A DNA stretch of 64,000 nucleotides from Chloroflexota bacterium (GCA_016215025.1 JACRMI010000191.1:186001-250000), one strand, 5' to 3'. Positions 1-7,587 are shown, counted from the first letter of the stretch. A program made the numbers and translations. Notes: generated by a model from the sequence alone, not told the origin.

Positions 1-166
1 TTTCGGAATGCTGCAGAACCGAAAAAAAATTAGTTCCTACCTGCCAGCCATAAAAACCGTTCTCATCATCAACCATGTCGGCTGGCTTTCCCAGGACCTT
101 TTCGTAAAAGGTCGCTAGGACCTTGAGTTGTTTCGTTCCAATCATGACGGAATTCAAATTCAACAT
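1..166 (-). CDS. VOC-family protein (N-terminal part, runs off the left edge)
   Basis: The first 55 codons of a minus-strand gene are visible. The start is ATG at 166, preceded by an AAAGGA ribosome site. The N-terminus has the beta strand and FYEKVLGKPADM helix typical of the first half of a vicinal-oxygen-chelate (glyoxalase/bleomycin-resistance) domain, followed by a GFYGWQVG strand. The metal-binding residues and the second half of the fold lie outside the window, so no substrate can be suggested. It is the last visible gene of a minus-strand series of small enzymes. A second VOC gene sits at 6390-6782. Confidence 0.7.
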   Translation of the reverse strand, partial: MLNLNSVMIGTKQLKVLATFYEKVLGKPADMVDDENGFYGWQVGTNFFSVLQHSE

Positions 167-192
167 ATCGCACTATCCTTTCTATACAAGAA

Positions 193-414
193 TCACCTTT
201 TTCTCTTTTCACTCCGAAAAGATAAACCTTTCGCACTCAGTGCGCGACCAAGCGCATTGAGTGCATTGGGACCAATGCCGTGCAGTTGCTTGATTTCACT
301 TTCGCTGAACCGGGTCAATTGATCGAGTCGATGGATGCCAGCGCCAGCGAGCGCGCGTTGGGCCGGTGCGGCGAGTTTAGGGAAATCGCTCTCCGAAGAA
401 TTTTTATGTTTCAC
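193..414 (-). CDS. Helix-hairpin-helix (RNAP alpha-CTD-like) small protein
   Basis: A 73-residue protein made almost entirely of one helix-hairpin-helix unit. LAAPAQRALAGAGI (about residues 14-27) and LHGIGPNALNALGRAL (about 44-59) match the two hairpins seen in the RNA polymerase alpha C-terminal domain and in small HhH DNA-binding proteins. The C-terminus is basic (FRSEKRKR). The start overlaps the stop of the upstream ClbS-like gene by 4 nt (ATGA), so the two are probably translationally coupled. Family knowledge suggests non-specific DNA or protein contacts; the cellular role is unknown. Confidence 0.8.
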   Translation of the reverse strand: MKHKNSSESDFPKLAAPAQRALAGAGIHRLDQLTRFSESEIKQLHGIGPNALNALGRALSAKGLSFRSEKRKR

Positions 415-938
415 GCCTGTTCCTTTTCACCGTGCTCTTTTAGCCAGGCGAGCAAGGGTCCATAATGTTCGATGTGAAGATGCGCGTAAGAACTGACAAG
501 AATCATGTAGAGCCAGTATCCTTTCAACCATGGATATTCTTTTTCGATCAAGTCCTCTTCAGAAATCGCTTTGCCCAGTTCGAGAAATCGGAGAAATCCT
601 TTTCGCCAATTCTCATGCACGGTTGACCAGGGCAGTTCGCGATAGGTTTGGTAAATCCACTCATTCGTTCGATTTGGGCTATCTTCCGAATCAGGATTCA
701 CATCCGCCAGCCACTTGGCAAATTCTGGTTCGCGACCCGATACAGCCGCATTCAACCGCGCAATAGAACGCTGCTGCCAAGCCCACATGTGAGCAACCAC
801 ATCTTTGATCGACCGATGATTAGGCAAACGCGGAGCAGTAATTTGCTCCTCGTTCATGCTCGCGAGCAACTCTTCCCAACGATTGAACTCTTCTGCAAGC
901 GCTGTCAAGATATGTTCTTTCATGTTCATATGATTCAC
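411..938 (-). CDS. ClbS/DfsB-like (DinB-fold) four-helix protein
   Basis: A 175-residue, mainly helical protein. The N-terminus (KEHILTALAEEFNRWEELLASM) opens with the first bundle helix, followed by SIKDVVAHMWAWQQRSIARL, the motif region of the ClbS/DfsB/DUF1706 family. A late HLHIEHYGPLLAWL helix supplies conserved His residues. Characterised relatives inactivate reactive natural products (ClbS acts on the colibactin cyclopropane), but most members are of unknown function. The gene overlaps both neighbours by ATGA junctions, giving a three-gene unit of hydrolase, ClbS-like and HhH proteins. A paralogue lies at 6986-7525. Confidence 0.8.
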   Translation of the reverse strand: MNHMNMKEHILTALAEEFNRWEELLASMNEEQITAPRLPNHRSIKDVVAHMWAWQQRSIARLNAAVSGREPEFAKWLADVNPDSEDSPNRTNEWIYQTYRELPWSTVHENWRKGFLRFLELGKAISEEDLIEKEYPWLKGYWLYMILVSSYAHLHIEHYGPLLAWLKEHGEKEQA

Positions 939-1744
939 TCATCGAGAAAAGGCGTGACCATCGGCGCAAGTAACGGAGAGAATATGACGTTGTAATGCGT
1001 CGTCCCAGGCAAAACCGCGAGGCGTGAATGCGGCATTTGCGATCCATCCCAGCCTGCATCTCTCTTGCCGCCGCCGAGCAGTTGAAAAAATTCGACTGTA
1101 TGTTCAGGGCGAATCGAATCCGCATCGCCGACGACGATCATGGTAGGCGATTGGATGGATGCTACACCTTTCGACCAATCGTAATCTTGACTAATCAGTT
1201 GCCCCGTCTTGGTCACCAACGTCGTCCATGCGTCAGGTTTGGCTGAAGCGTTGACATACGCTTGGTGCGGCGGTGAGCCAACCATCATATTTGCAGCATC
1301 GGCATTCATTCCTTTCATTCCCGCCCGGACTTCGGGGTACCACGCATCGCTATTGAACGGAGTCGAGACGAGTACCAATTTGCGCACCACCTCGGGATGC
1401 CGTATGGCAATCTGCAATGCAACACAACCGCCAAGTGAATAGCCCATAAAATCGACCTTGTCGCGCCCAAGATGTTCGACCAGCACCGCCACATCGTCCG
1501 CCATCTGCTCACAGCTGAACGGACGATCAATGTCGGGCGTGTGTCCATGCCCTTGCAACTCAACGCCGATAACCTGCCGGCCTTCTGCAAGCGTTGGCAG
1601 AAGCTGCTCAAACATTCCGATCAAGCCCAACCCGCCGTGCAATAAAACGAGCGGCTGTCCTTTGCCTTGAATCTCATAGTACATTTCGAGTCCATTGACG
1701 TTTGCGTATTTCCCCTTCGTCATTTCAAGCGTGTTGGTTGGCAT
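935..1744 (-). CDS. Alpha/beta-fold hydrolase
   Basis: A 269-residue protein with the canonical fold. HGGLG (36-40) forms the oxyanion-hole loop and GYSLGG (101-106) the nucleophile elbow with Ser103. VVGDADSIRPEH supplies the probable acid, and a C-terminal THYNV His completes the triad. There is no signal peptide, so it is probably cytoplasmic. The start ATG follows GGAGGAAAT. It overlaps the ClbS-like gene by 4 nt. Substrate class (ester, epoxide or haloalkane) cannot be read from the sequence. A 28-bp repeat shared with 3647-3674 lies directly upstream. Confidence 0.88.
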   Translation of the reverse strand: MPTNTLEMTKGKYANVNGLEMYYEIQGKGQPLVLLHGGLGLIGMFEQLLPTLAEGRQVIGVELQGHGHTPDIDRPFSCEQMADDVAVLVEHLGRDKVDFMGYSLGGCVALQIAIRHPEVVRKLVLVSTPFNSDAWYPEVRAGMKGMNADAANMMVGSPPHQAYVNASAKPDAWTTLVTKTGQLISQDYDWSKGVASIQSPTMIVVGDADSIRPEHTVEFFQLLGGGKRDAGWDGSQMPHSRLAVLPGTTHYNVIFSPLLAPMVTPFLDE

Positions 1745-1766
1745 ATTTCCTCCTGTTTGTTATTTC

Positions 1767-1794
1767 GCCTTGGCTCGGCACGTCGCAATCACCA
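1767..1794. repeat. 28-bp repeat, copy 1, 3' of a DUF1801 gene
   Basis: Matches 3647-3674 with three mismatches. Both copies begin a few tens of bases after the stop of a DUF1801 gene. Read on the minus strand, both encode a VIAT..KAK-stop tail in which two of the codons vary only at the third base. Confidence 0.75.
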
Positions 1795-1795
1795 C

Positions 1796-2191
1796 TCATT
1801 TCTTTTTGTGCCCAGAAGCATTGTGCGCGACCGCTTGTCGAACCAACTCTTTCAAGGCAGCTTCGTCGATCTTGTCATCTGCGCTGAAATCAATCGCGCG
1901 GGTAGCTTTCGCATCCAGCCCAGCATTAAAGAGTCGTTTAGGATCTTTCAGCGATGCGCCTTTGAAAAAGTTGAGCTTGACGTGGTCTTGGAAAACGCCA
2001 CCCGCAACTACATTTCCTTTGTAAGACCACACCGCCGTATCCCACTTCCATTCTTCCGTAAGTTCAGGGGCAGCTTCTCGAATCAGACGGCGCAATCGTG
2101 CAAGCGTTTTGCCGCGCCAATCAGCTAGTTCCTTGATCTGTTGATCGATCCGTTGCGAGGCAGTCATGGTCAGGGTATCGGTTTTGTTCAT
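1796..2191 (-). CDS. DUF1801-domain protein
   Basis: A 131-residue protein. The core ADWRGKTLARLRRLI, then PELTEEWKWDTAVWSYKG and DHVKLNFFKGASL, are the alternating helix and beta elements of DUF1801 (YdhG-like) proteins. The Lys-rich C-terminus GHKKK is typical. The family has an SRPBCC-adjacent fold and no settled biochemical activity. The gene is intact, unlike its relative at 3693-4225. It is preceded by an AGGAGATTG-type ribosome site and lies 33 nt from the upstream MFS gene, suggesting cotranscription. Confidence 0.82.
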   Translation of the reverse strand: MNKTDTLTMTASQRIDQQIKELADWRGKTLARLRRLIREAAPELTEEWKWDTAVWSYKGNVVAGGVFQDHVKLNFFKGASLKDPKRLFNAGLDAKATRAIDFSADDKIDEAALKELVRQAVAHNASGHKKK

Positions 2192-2224
2192 ACAATCTCC
2201 TTCTTTCGATGCCGTCCATGGAAT

Positions 2225-3565
2225 CTAGCCGGTCATGTATCGCTCCGACAACAGCCGGTAATTTCTCGTCTTCATCGCAATGATAGTGACAATCAAACCA
2301 ATGAAGCCGGTGAGCGTAAACACCAACGCGATCCCGCGATCTGCGCCCGTGCCAAACCATCCGCCGATGAGACCAACGCCCGCGCCGAGCGTCATGAACG
2401 GGATAAAAATCAGTTCCGCAATCGGTCCGATGAAAAACGTTGTCAACGGCGAAGCTGCCATTTCAATGCTCTGTGCGAATCCGAATACCCTCCCTTGACG
2501 TTCTGGCGGTACGACCTTCTGGATGATCGTATGCTCTGCCGCTTCGATGAACGGAACGACACACAAGTAGATGAACATTCCTGATGTGAGCAAAAGGATT
2601 GACGACTGGATAGTGAAGAAACTGCTGATCGTCCAGATGCAGATGTTAGCGGCGAACAACACACGCAATGGATTTTTGCCCAAGCCCCAGCGAGCAATGA
2701 CGAGTCCGCCGATGATAAACCCGCTGCTCAGGAATGCCCACAGTACGCCCCACATCTGGACTGAAACGAGTGAAAGCCCGTACGCATCCATAAGCCCCAT
2801 AAACACACCGCCCAAAAAGTTATTGAACGTCGTAAAGAAAATGAGCGCGAACAAACCGGGGATCGCTGCAACAATAGCCAGCGTTCCGCGAATGTCCATC
2901 TTAGGCGCTTCGCCCGCCTCATGTGCCGGTTCGCTCTCCGGAATCGCCAAGCTGGCAAGATGCAAGATCGAAACGACCATCATCACCATTGCCAGAACGA
3001 GAACCGAATACATGCCAGACTGACCAACCAAGAAACCGCTAATAGCCGAAACGACGATAAACGCAACCCCCGTTGTCATTCCGGTCAATCCATTCGCCTT
3101 GTCGCGATCATTCTCAGGGATTAGAACGGTGACGAGCGTAGGTAACGCAATTCCGCGAATGTTGCCCACGATAACGCCCGTAAGAAGGAGCGGCACAAAA
3201 ATCCACAGGACGCTACTGACGGGATTCTTGAACGCTCCAGCCGGTGCCATGATATAGAGCGCAAATCCAATCGCGTAGATGATCAGCGACACCGCGCCCG
3301 AAAGAACCATCACGTTTTTTTTCTTATAACGGTCGATAAGACTGCCGAACCAAAATCCTGAAACGGCAACTGCCACCAAGTAGATGCCGGAAACAATTGA
3401 GGTAGCTGTGACAGAGCGTGTTTCCAGAAAGACAAAGAATACCAACGCAAACCACACTGTCATGTTCGTAACATTAGCGATGATGGTATTGCCAAGCAGA
3501 TGGTAGAATGTCCTGGTGTATGTATTTGTGTTCACTTGACCGATCACAGTTTCTGTCAATCCCAT
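2225..3565 (-). CDS. MFS transporter
   Basis: A 446-residue polytopic protein with about 12 hydrophobic segments and a central charged loop (SEPAHEAGEAPKMD). The GSLIDRYKKKNVM loop after the second helix corresponds to MFS signature motif A, and PERQGRVFG is its counterpart in the second half. Length fits the MFS-1 / EntS-like drug and siderophore exporters. Substrate cannot be inferred. The start ATG follows GGAAATGGG; the gene is on the same strand as the DUF1801 and hydrolase genes downstream. Confidence 0.88.
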   Translation of the reverse strand: MGLTETVIGQVNTNTYTRTFYHLLGNTIIANVTNMTVWFALVFFVFLETRSVTATSIVSGIYLVAVAVSGFWFGSLIDRYKKKNVMVLSGAVSLIIYAIGFALYIMAPAGAFKNPVSSVLWIFVPLLLTGVIVGNIRGIALPTLVTVLIPENDRDKANGLTGMTTGVAFIVVSAISGFLVGQSGMYSVLVLAMVMMVVSILHLASLAIPESEPAHEAGEAPKMDIRGTLAIVAAIPGLFALIFFTTFNNFLGGVFMGLMDAYGLSLVSVQMWGVLWAFLSSGFIIGGLVIARWGLGKNPLRVLFAANICIWTISSFFTIQSSILLLTSGMFIYLCVVPFIEAAEHTIIQKVVPPERQGRVFGFAQSIEMAASPLTTFFIGPIAELIFIPFMTLGAGVGLIGGWFGTGADRGIALVFTLTGFIGLIVTIIAMKTRNYRLLSERYMTG

Positions 3566-3646
3566 TTCCTTCTTGCTTTTTCTCTTTACCTTTCGTCGAT
3601 GTACGACAAGACGTCTTCATTATGGTTTGCCCACTGTCGTTACTTT

Positions 3647-3674
3647 GCCTTGGGTTGGTACGTCGCAATCACCA
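3647..3674. repeat. 28-bp repeat, copy 2
   Basis: Second copy of the sequence at 1767-1794, between the broken DUF1801 gene and the MFS gene. On the minus strand it lies in an 11-codon ATG-initiated frame (3640-3675) ending KAK-stop. Confidence 0.75.
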
Positions 3675-3692
3675 TACCTGTGCTTTCGGGTA

Positions 3693-4225
3693 CTATTTAT
3701 CCAAAAGCGTTAATTGCTGTTTGATGACTTGCTGCAATTTCTTTTTCTTTGCTTTGATTTCCTTCATGCTGGCGAACAGGGCGAGTCGTCTCCCATCCGC
3801 ATAATCACCTTCGAGGAAACCAGATGTATCCTTGACTTTGGCTCCGCCCCAGAATACCAGTCGAATACAGTCGTGCTTGAATAAATTGAACACGACCAAG
3901 TATCTCTTGTATTCTTTCGGGTCAGATGCTTTCATCTCTCCCGAATGAATGAACCCCGCCGCAAGCGGACGGGGTATCATCCGCTAGAGTCACAGGTCAC
4001 TTACAACCTTTTTCTTACGCCGCAGAGCGGCGGGGTATTCGACCCATGAAATGAATAAAAAAAGGTCGGCGCATTCCATTTGATTTCTTCTCCGATTTTC
4101 GCATCCGTCTTCAAGATATTCCGTCTCAAGGCATGAACCACATCCGCGAGCGGGTGTTTGAGCGATTTCATATATGCGTCCACTTGTCCTGGGTTTGAGG
4201 GTTTGGTGTTTTTTAGAGTTGCCAT
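3693..4225 (-). pseudogene. DUF1801-domain gene split by a palindromic insertion
   Basis: The N-terminal half (ATG 4225, behind AGGAG; MATLKNTKPSNPGQVDAYM to KWNAPTFF) and the C-terminal half (HSGEMKASDPKEYKRYLVV to QQLTLLDK) are two parts of one DUF1801 protein. About 105 bp inserted between them bring an early TAA at 4001-4003. Removing 3945-4050 restores a continuous frame (FFIHSGEM) across the junction. Upstream and downstream parts otherwise look undamaged, suggesting a recent event. Whether the C-terminal half is reinitiated from the ATG at 3980, which lies inside the insertion, is open. Confidence 0.85.
3945..4050. mobile_element. Palindrome-ended mini-element (IS200/IS605-like MITE)
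   Basis: About 105 bp interrupting a DUF1801 gene. Both ends carry GC-rich hairpins built on the same motif: CCCCGCCGCTCTGCGGCG at one end, CCCCGTCCGCTTGCGGCGGGG at the other (minus strand). The host sequence at the junction is ATTCAT, and the right end also finishes in TTCAT, with no classical target duplication. Asymmetric hairpin ends and insertion next to a short pentanucleotide are how IS200/IS605-type single-strand transposons and their non-autonomous derivatives behave. No transposase is present, so it would need one in trans. Family assignment is inference. Confidence 0.65.
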
Positions 4226-4297
4226 CTGGTGATCTCCTAGTGAGTTTGGCGACGCTGGCAAACTCACTGTTGTAAGTCACGAACAAAATCAATTCGA

Positions 4298-4723
4298 TTA
4301 GCTTTCGCGCGTTACCAACTGTTGCGAACGCGTTTCGTACAGCTTTCCGCCGAGCCATGCTGTAGGGAACGCAAACACGATGAGCGCTACCGAGTACCAC
4401 GCCGGTCCCAATGCCAGGTCCCATGTCGCAATGGTCACCAAAATCATCATAACAAAGCCGAACGTACCCAACGCAAGCGCATGTCCCATCGGGTGATTGG
4501 GCGCAAGTCGTGCGGCGATGTAGGATCCGACCACGTTGTAGATGTTACGATAAATCAGAACCGTAACGATCAATAGTTCCGAACCATACATCGGCAGCAC
4601 GCCACTGGACATCAAACCCGTTGCTTCTAGAACCGCATCGGTTGCGTATGACAACACGAATGTGGCAACCAATCCTGCGATAAACGCGCCGATACTCTTG
4701 AACAGATTCTTGTTCATACTCAC
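4298..4723 (-). CDS. Small integral membrane protein (4 TM)
   Basis: A 141-residue protein with four hydrophobic segments (about residues 9-30, 46-66, 83-103 and 108-128) and a short charged tail. The GSYIAARLAPNHPMGHALALGTFGF stretch between TM2 and TM3 is a recognisable feature of uncharacterised bacterial four-helix membrane proteins. No catalytic motif is visible. It is preceded by GAGGTGAGT and lies on the same strand as the DHFR-like gene, 47 nt downstream of it. Function unknown. Confidence 0.75.
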   Translation of the reverse strand: MSMNKNLFKSIGAFIAGLVATFVLSYATDAVLEATGLMSSGVLPMYGSELLIVTVLIYRNIYNVVGSYIAARLAPNHPMGHALALGTFGFVMMILVTIATWDLALGPAWYSVALIVFAFPTAWLGGKLYETRSQQLVTRES

Positions 4724-4770
4724 CTCCTATATGTACGTCGAACAAAGAGAGGTGAAATCGACACGATGAC

Positions 4771-5343
4771 TCAAGACATTTTAGCGGGTTGATAGTAGAG
4801 CAAGACGTTACCGTTACCAAACGTATGCGTTTTGACGAGTTTAAAATCTAGCTTGTCTTTTGAATTCTTGAACAAAGGCGTACCTTTGCCTAAAATCACC
4901 GGATTTATCATGATCCGATGCTCATCAACTAAACCCAAGGGTATCAACGTCGATAACAGATTCGCGCTGCCGAAGACGGCAATGTCCTTGCCGGGCTGCT
5001 GTTTTAGCTGCGCGATTTCCTCGGCGACGTAATCCTTGACCAACCGCGTATTGTTCCAATCCGTATTGCGCAACGTGCGCGAAACGACAATTTTGGGGGT
5101 GCGATTCATATACCCAGCAACCATCGGATCGTTTTTGATTGCATCGGACGTGGGCCAATAACTCGCCATCATTTGATAGGTAACGCGCCCAAAGACGAGC
5201 GTATCCGTTGATTTCAACTGATCAATAGCAAATTCGTTGAATTCATCATCGACGTTGTGCCAGCTTATATCCTGATTCGGTCCCTCGAAGAAAGCGTCGA
5301 GCGTGACCATGTTAAACGCGTATAGTTTTCGCATTTCGCTCAC
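4771..5343 (-). CDS. Dihydrofolate reductase-family protein (RibD C-terminal-like)
   Basis: A 190-residue protein. MRKLYAFNMVTLDAFFEGPN is the opening strand of YyaP/YwjB-type DHFR-like proteins; DTLVFGRVTYQMMASYWPT is the conserved helix with the nucleotide-contacting FGRxTY; DIAVFGSANLLSTLIPLGLVDEHRIMINPVILGKGTPLF is the family's C-terminal signature (quoted in parts: FGSANL, VDEHRI, GKGTPLF). Relatives bind NADPH, but a true folate-reductase role is generally not shown. There is no RibD deaminase domain. Situated between the four-TM protein and the SnoaL-like gene, all on one strand. Confidence 0.85.
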   Translation of the reverse strand: MSEMRKLYAFNMVTLDAFFEGPNQDISWHNVDDEFNEFAIDQLKSTDTLVFGRVTYQMMASYWPTSDAIKNDPMVAGYMNRTPKIVVSRTLRNTDWNNTRLVKDYVAEEIAQLKQQPGKDIAVFGSANLLSTLIPLGLVDEHRIMINPVILGKGTPLFKNSKDKLDFKLVKTHTFGNGNVLLYYQPAKMS

Positions 5344-5361
5344 CTTTACTTGACCTTGGAA

Positions 5362-5751
5362 TTAGAATATCCCATCATGATTGGGAGAATCATTTGGTAC
5401 AGGCTGACCGAAATCCCACAGTTCCACAATTTTATTGTCGTGAAAACGGAACAAGTGGAGAGTGGCGATACCGTTTTCACCCGGCTTGAGTACGACATGC
5501 GAATGGACGGCGACGAGATCGCCATCACCCAGTACATGCTGGACGGTTAGCTGCTTGTTGGGGAATTGGTGGTGGTTATCGATCATACCCTGCTTCAATG
5601 CCGCGAACCCTGCCGCAAAGTACGGATTGTGGTGCTTGCCCTGCGGATCGACGTACTTTTGGTACGCTTCGTCAATGTGTCCAGCAGTGCCAAGTTGTAG
5701 AAATTCTACGGCAGCTTGTTTACAAGCCAGAGTGTTGTTTATTACTGTCAT
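5362..5751 (-). CDS. SnoaL-like / NTF2-fold protein
   Basis: A 129-residue protein with the cone-shaped NTF2-like fold order: a helical N-terminus (ACKQAAVEFLQLGTAGHIDEAYQKYV), HHNPYFAAGFAALKQGM, then the beta sheet QLTVQHVLGDGDLVAVHSHVV and a closing HLFRFHDNKIVELWDFGQPV strand. Polyketide cyclases and ester-cyclase-like proteins share this arrangement, but many members have no known reaction. It lies 18 nt from the DHFR-like gene and 11 nt from the SRPBCC gene, so it is probably in the same operon. Confidence 0.83.
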   Translation of the reverse strand: MTVINNTLACKQAAVEFLQLGTAGHIDEAYQKYVDPQGKHHNPYFAAGFAALKQGMIDNHHQFPNKQLTVQHVLGDGDLVAVHSHVVLKPGENGIATLHLFRFHDNKIVELWDFGQPVPNDSPNHDGIF

Positions 5752-5762
5752 CCTGAATTCTT

Positions 5763-6233
5763 CTATGCCTGTTTTACGAGCGCGTCGGGGAATCTGTCGG
5801 CGATAAGATTCAAATTGATATTGTGTTCGACGTAAGCTTTCAATCCCGCAAGCACCATCGTAAATCCAGCTGTCGAATCGAGCGCCTGATTGACGGCTTC
5901 GTCGCCGCCAAACCCGGATTCGGTAATACTAACGAAGGTTGCATTATTGCCATGAGGAGTGAAAACCCATTCGACATTTGTACGCAAAGTGTAACCCGAC
6001 CATTCGATGAGGATGCGCTTGTTTGGCTCTATGGCTTGGACATTGACCTCCGTCGATGCACCATACATTTCCCACTCCCAGTGAATCTGTTTACCCGGTT
6101 CCAACGGACCACTACTTTTAGTAAACCAAAACTTGGTCGTGATGTCTGGATTGATAAATGCCTCAAACACTCGAGTAACTGGTTTGCGAATAAGCATTTC
6201 GGCTGTGGCAATCGGCGCGCGTTGAATTTCCAT
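5763..6233 (-). CDS. SRPBCC / AHSA1-like protein
   Basis: A 156-residue protein of the START/Bet v1 fold. TAEMLIRKPVTRVFEAFINPDITTKFWF is the standard N-terminal strand-helix pair of AHSA1 (activator of Hsp90 ATPase-like) proteins; GKQIHWEWEMYG, NVQAIEPNKRILIEWSG and TFVSITESGFGG follow in order, with a C-terminal GFTMVLAGLKAYVEH helix. The family binds hydrophobic ligands; a specific ligand cannot be inferred. Its start lies upstream of the SnoaL-like gene with only 11 nt between them. Confidence 0.87.
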   Translation of the reverse strand: MEIQRAPIATAEMLIRKPVTRVFEAFINPDITTKFWFTKSSGPLEPGKQIHWEWEMYGASTEVNVQAIEPNKRILIEWSGYTLRTNVEWVFTPHGNNATFVSITESGFGGDEAVNQALDSTAGFTMVLAGLKAYVEHNINLNLIADRFPDALVKQA

Positions 6234-6344
6234 CCTGTCTCCTTGAGCTGTCCTACGGACAAAACAAAGACGTTTCCATTACGGAACATCATAGTTCTAA
6301 GGAATTTCAAATTTAATTAATGCTGTAGGTGTGGAAATAAAATA

Positions 6345-6376
6345 GGTAAAACGAATTGCCAAGCTCGCGCTTGGCA
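6345..6376 (-). terminator. Rho-independent terminator after the VOC gene
   Basis: On the minus strand TGCCAAGC-GCGA-GCTTGGCA forms a perfect 8-bp hairpin followed by ATTCGTTTTAC. It starts 14 nt after the VOC stop and should separate that gene from the SRPBCC unit. Confidence 0.7.
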
Positions 6377-6389
6377 TTCTGTGGAGAAA

Positions 6390-6782
6390 TCAATTCGACA
6401 GTGGCTCTGTGATAAGCAATCCATTTCCCTCTGAGTCTTGAATGATCGCAAAAGTTCCCCAAGGTTGCTTATCAGGTTCCTGCAAAAATTTTACTCCCTT
6501 GGCTTTTAAATCCGCATGGAGTTTTTTCAAATCGGCCACGTTAAAGGAGAGCGCCTGGGATTTTCCAACTACCTGGCGATAGTGTTCCCAGTTTTCGTCG
6601 GGCAAATAGAGGACAATTTCGGTCGCCGCGCCTTTGGGCGCAACCGCAATCCAGCGTGATGTTGCACCCGGATAAAGTGGCGCGTCGGTTCGCAACTCGA
6701 AACCAAGTACCTTGGTGTAAAACTCTTTCGCTCGGTCCTGGTCGTACACGAATACACTTACCGTTCCTACACGGTCAATCAT
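6390..6782 (-). CDS. VOC-family (glyoxalase/bleomycin-resistance-like) protein
   Basis: A 130-residue single VOC domain. It opens RVGTVSVFVYDQDRAKEFYTKVLGFELR, and closes WGTFAIIQDSEGNGLLITEP, where the Asp/Glu-rich turn and the final strand carry the last metal-ligand position of the family. Two beta-alpha-beta-beta-beta repeats fit the length. Proteins of this type act on small electrophiles, lactoylglutathione-like thioesters or antibiotics; nothing narrows it here. It is followed by a clear terminator, and a candidate promoter lies about 150 bp upstream. Confidence 0.87.
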   Translation of the reverse strand: MIDRVGTVSVFVYDQDRAKEFYTKVLGFELRTDAPLYPGATSRWIAVAPKGAATEIVLYLPDENWEHYRQVVGKSQALSFNVADLKKLHADLKAKGVKFLQEPDKQPWGTFAIIQDSEGNGLLITEPLSN

Positions 6783-6799
6783 TCTCCCTCCCTAGACCT

Positions 6800-6862
6800 G
6801 TCTAAAAAGTAGCCTAGCCCCTTGTGGGCGTTTATTCAGTTGCGCACAAGGCGCTAGACTAC
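6800..6862 (-). terminator. Long imperfect hairpin with a T run (terminator or attenuator)
   Basis: Arms 6809-6826 and 6845-6862 (GTAGCCTAGCCCCTTGTG against CACAAGGCGCTAGACTAC) pair over about 18 bp with a few mismatches. In the minus direction the hairpin is followed by TTTTTAG. It lies downstream of the ClbS-like gene but also between the candidate promoter at 6929-6958 and the VOC gene, so it may either end the first or attenuate the second. Confidence 0.6.
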
Positions 6863-6928
6863 AAAACTTTTCAGCCCAGTTCTCAGAAGCTGACATCGAG
6901 CAGCTAGCAAGAACATCGGTTCTAGGAC

Positions 6929-6958
6929 ATTATAATCTATTGTGGTGGTTTCTGTCCA
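6929..6958 (-). promoter_or_regulatory. Candidate sigma70 promoter for the VOC gene
   Basis: Minus-strand TGGACA (6953-6958) and TATAAT (6929-6934) with an 18-nt spacer, about 150 bp upstream of the VOC start. Confidence 0.45.
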
Positions 6959-6985
6959 TAAGAAAATAAATAGAATTTTTCGGAT

Positions 6986-7525
6986 TTATGTCATGGCGCT
7001 GGCAACCTGGGGAACCGTGACTTGTTCGAGCCAGCGCTGAATATTTTCAGTGTGCTCGCGATAATGTTCGTACGAATCGCCTGCGATGCACTGCCACAAC
7101 GGTTGAGCTTTGCCCCAGAACGGCGTGACGTAGCGAGCAACCACGTACGGATCAAGTAAGTCTGCCTCGGGCAGAATCTTGACCAGTTGAACCAAGCGAT
7201 CAAACACGACGCGTGATTCTTCCAAAATCTCTTTGAGCGTTCGATCCTTGTTCTCTACCCAGATCAACGCATTGCGCTGGTCTACGTCCAGCACATCGCG
7301 ATGTGATGCCACGGTGACCTGGCCGCGCGCAGCCGCTTCAAGCCAGCTTTGCAGCCAGCGTTCATAATACGCGACGTGACCGATCGTATCCTTCACCGTC
7401 CAATTTCCATGCAAGACCGCGAGCGTCATCTGCGCTTCCCCAACCAAGTCCAGAACCTTTTCCCATTCGGCCCGCGCCGTTTCCATCTCCTCGATCAATT
7501 TCGACTTCGTCATCTGATTTTCCAT
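6986..7525 (-). CDS. ClbS/DfsB-like (DinB-fold) protein
   Basis: A 179-residue helical-bundle protein. LIEEMETARAEWEKVLDLVG and NWTVKDTIGHVAYYERWLQSWL match the first two helices of the ClbS/DinB-like superfamily, including the GH motif whose His is a usual metal or active-site residue. GDSYEHYREHTENIQRWLE supplies the C-terminal helix with paired His residues. It belongs to the same family as the protein at 411-938 but differs widely in sequence. It is transcribed from a strong promoter (7588-7616) that faces the promoter of the divergently oriented CGNR gene. MTKSKLIEEM, four residues in, is an alternative start. Confidence 0.82.
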   Translation of the reverse strand: MENQMTKSKLIEEMETARAEWEKVLDLVGEAQMTLAVLHGNWTVKDTIGHVAYYERWLQSWLEAAARGQVTVASHRDVLDVDQRNALIWVENKDRTLKEILEESRVVFDRLVQLVKILPEADLLDPYVVARYVTPFWGKAQPLWQCIAGDSYEHYREHTENIQRWLEQVTVPQVASAMT

Positions 7526-7541
7526 AAACCTCTCCTAATCG

Positions 7542-7570
7542 TTGACAATTTTCGAATAACCTGCTAAAAT
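7542..7570 (+). promoter_or_regulatory. Near-consensus sigma70 promoter for the CGNR gene
   Basis: TTGACA (7542-7547) and TAAAAT (7565-7570) separated by exactly 17 nt. The predicted start is near 7577, leaving about 90 nt of leader. AAAATCGATTTT (7566-7577) is a 12-bp palindrome over the -10 and start site that could be an operator. Confidence 0.75.
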
Positions 7571-7587
7571 CGATTTTGACGGTTAAT

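Noticed and set aside
990-1125. Minus-strand ORF 820-1125 within the hydrolase and ClbS-like region
   Set aside because: Overlaps two coding genes in another frame and has no start signal.
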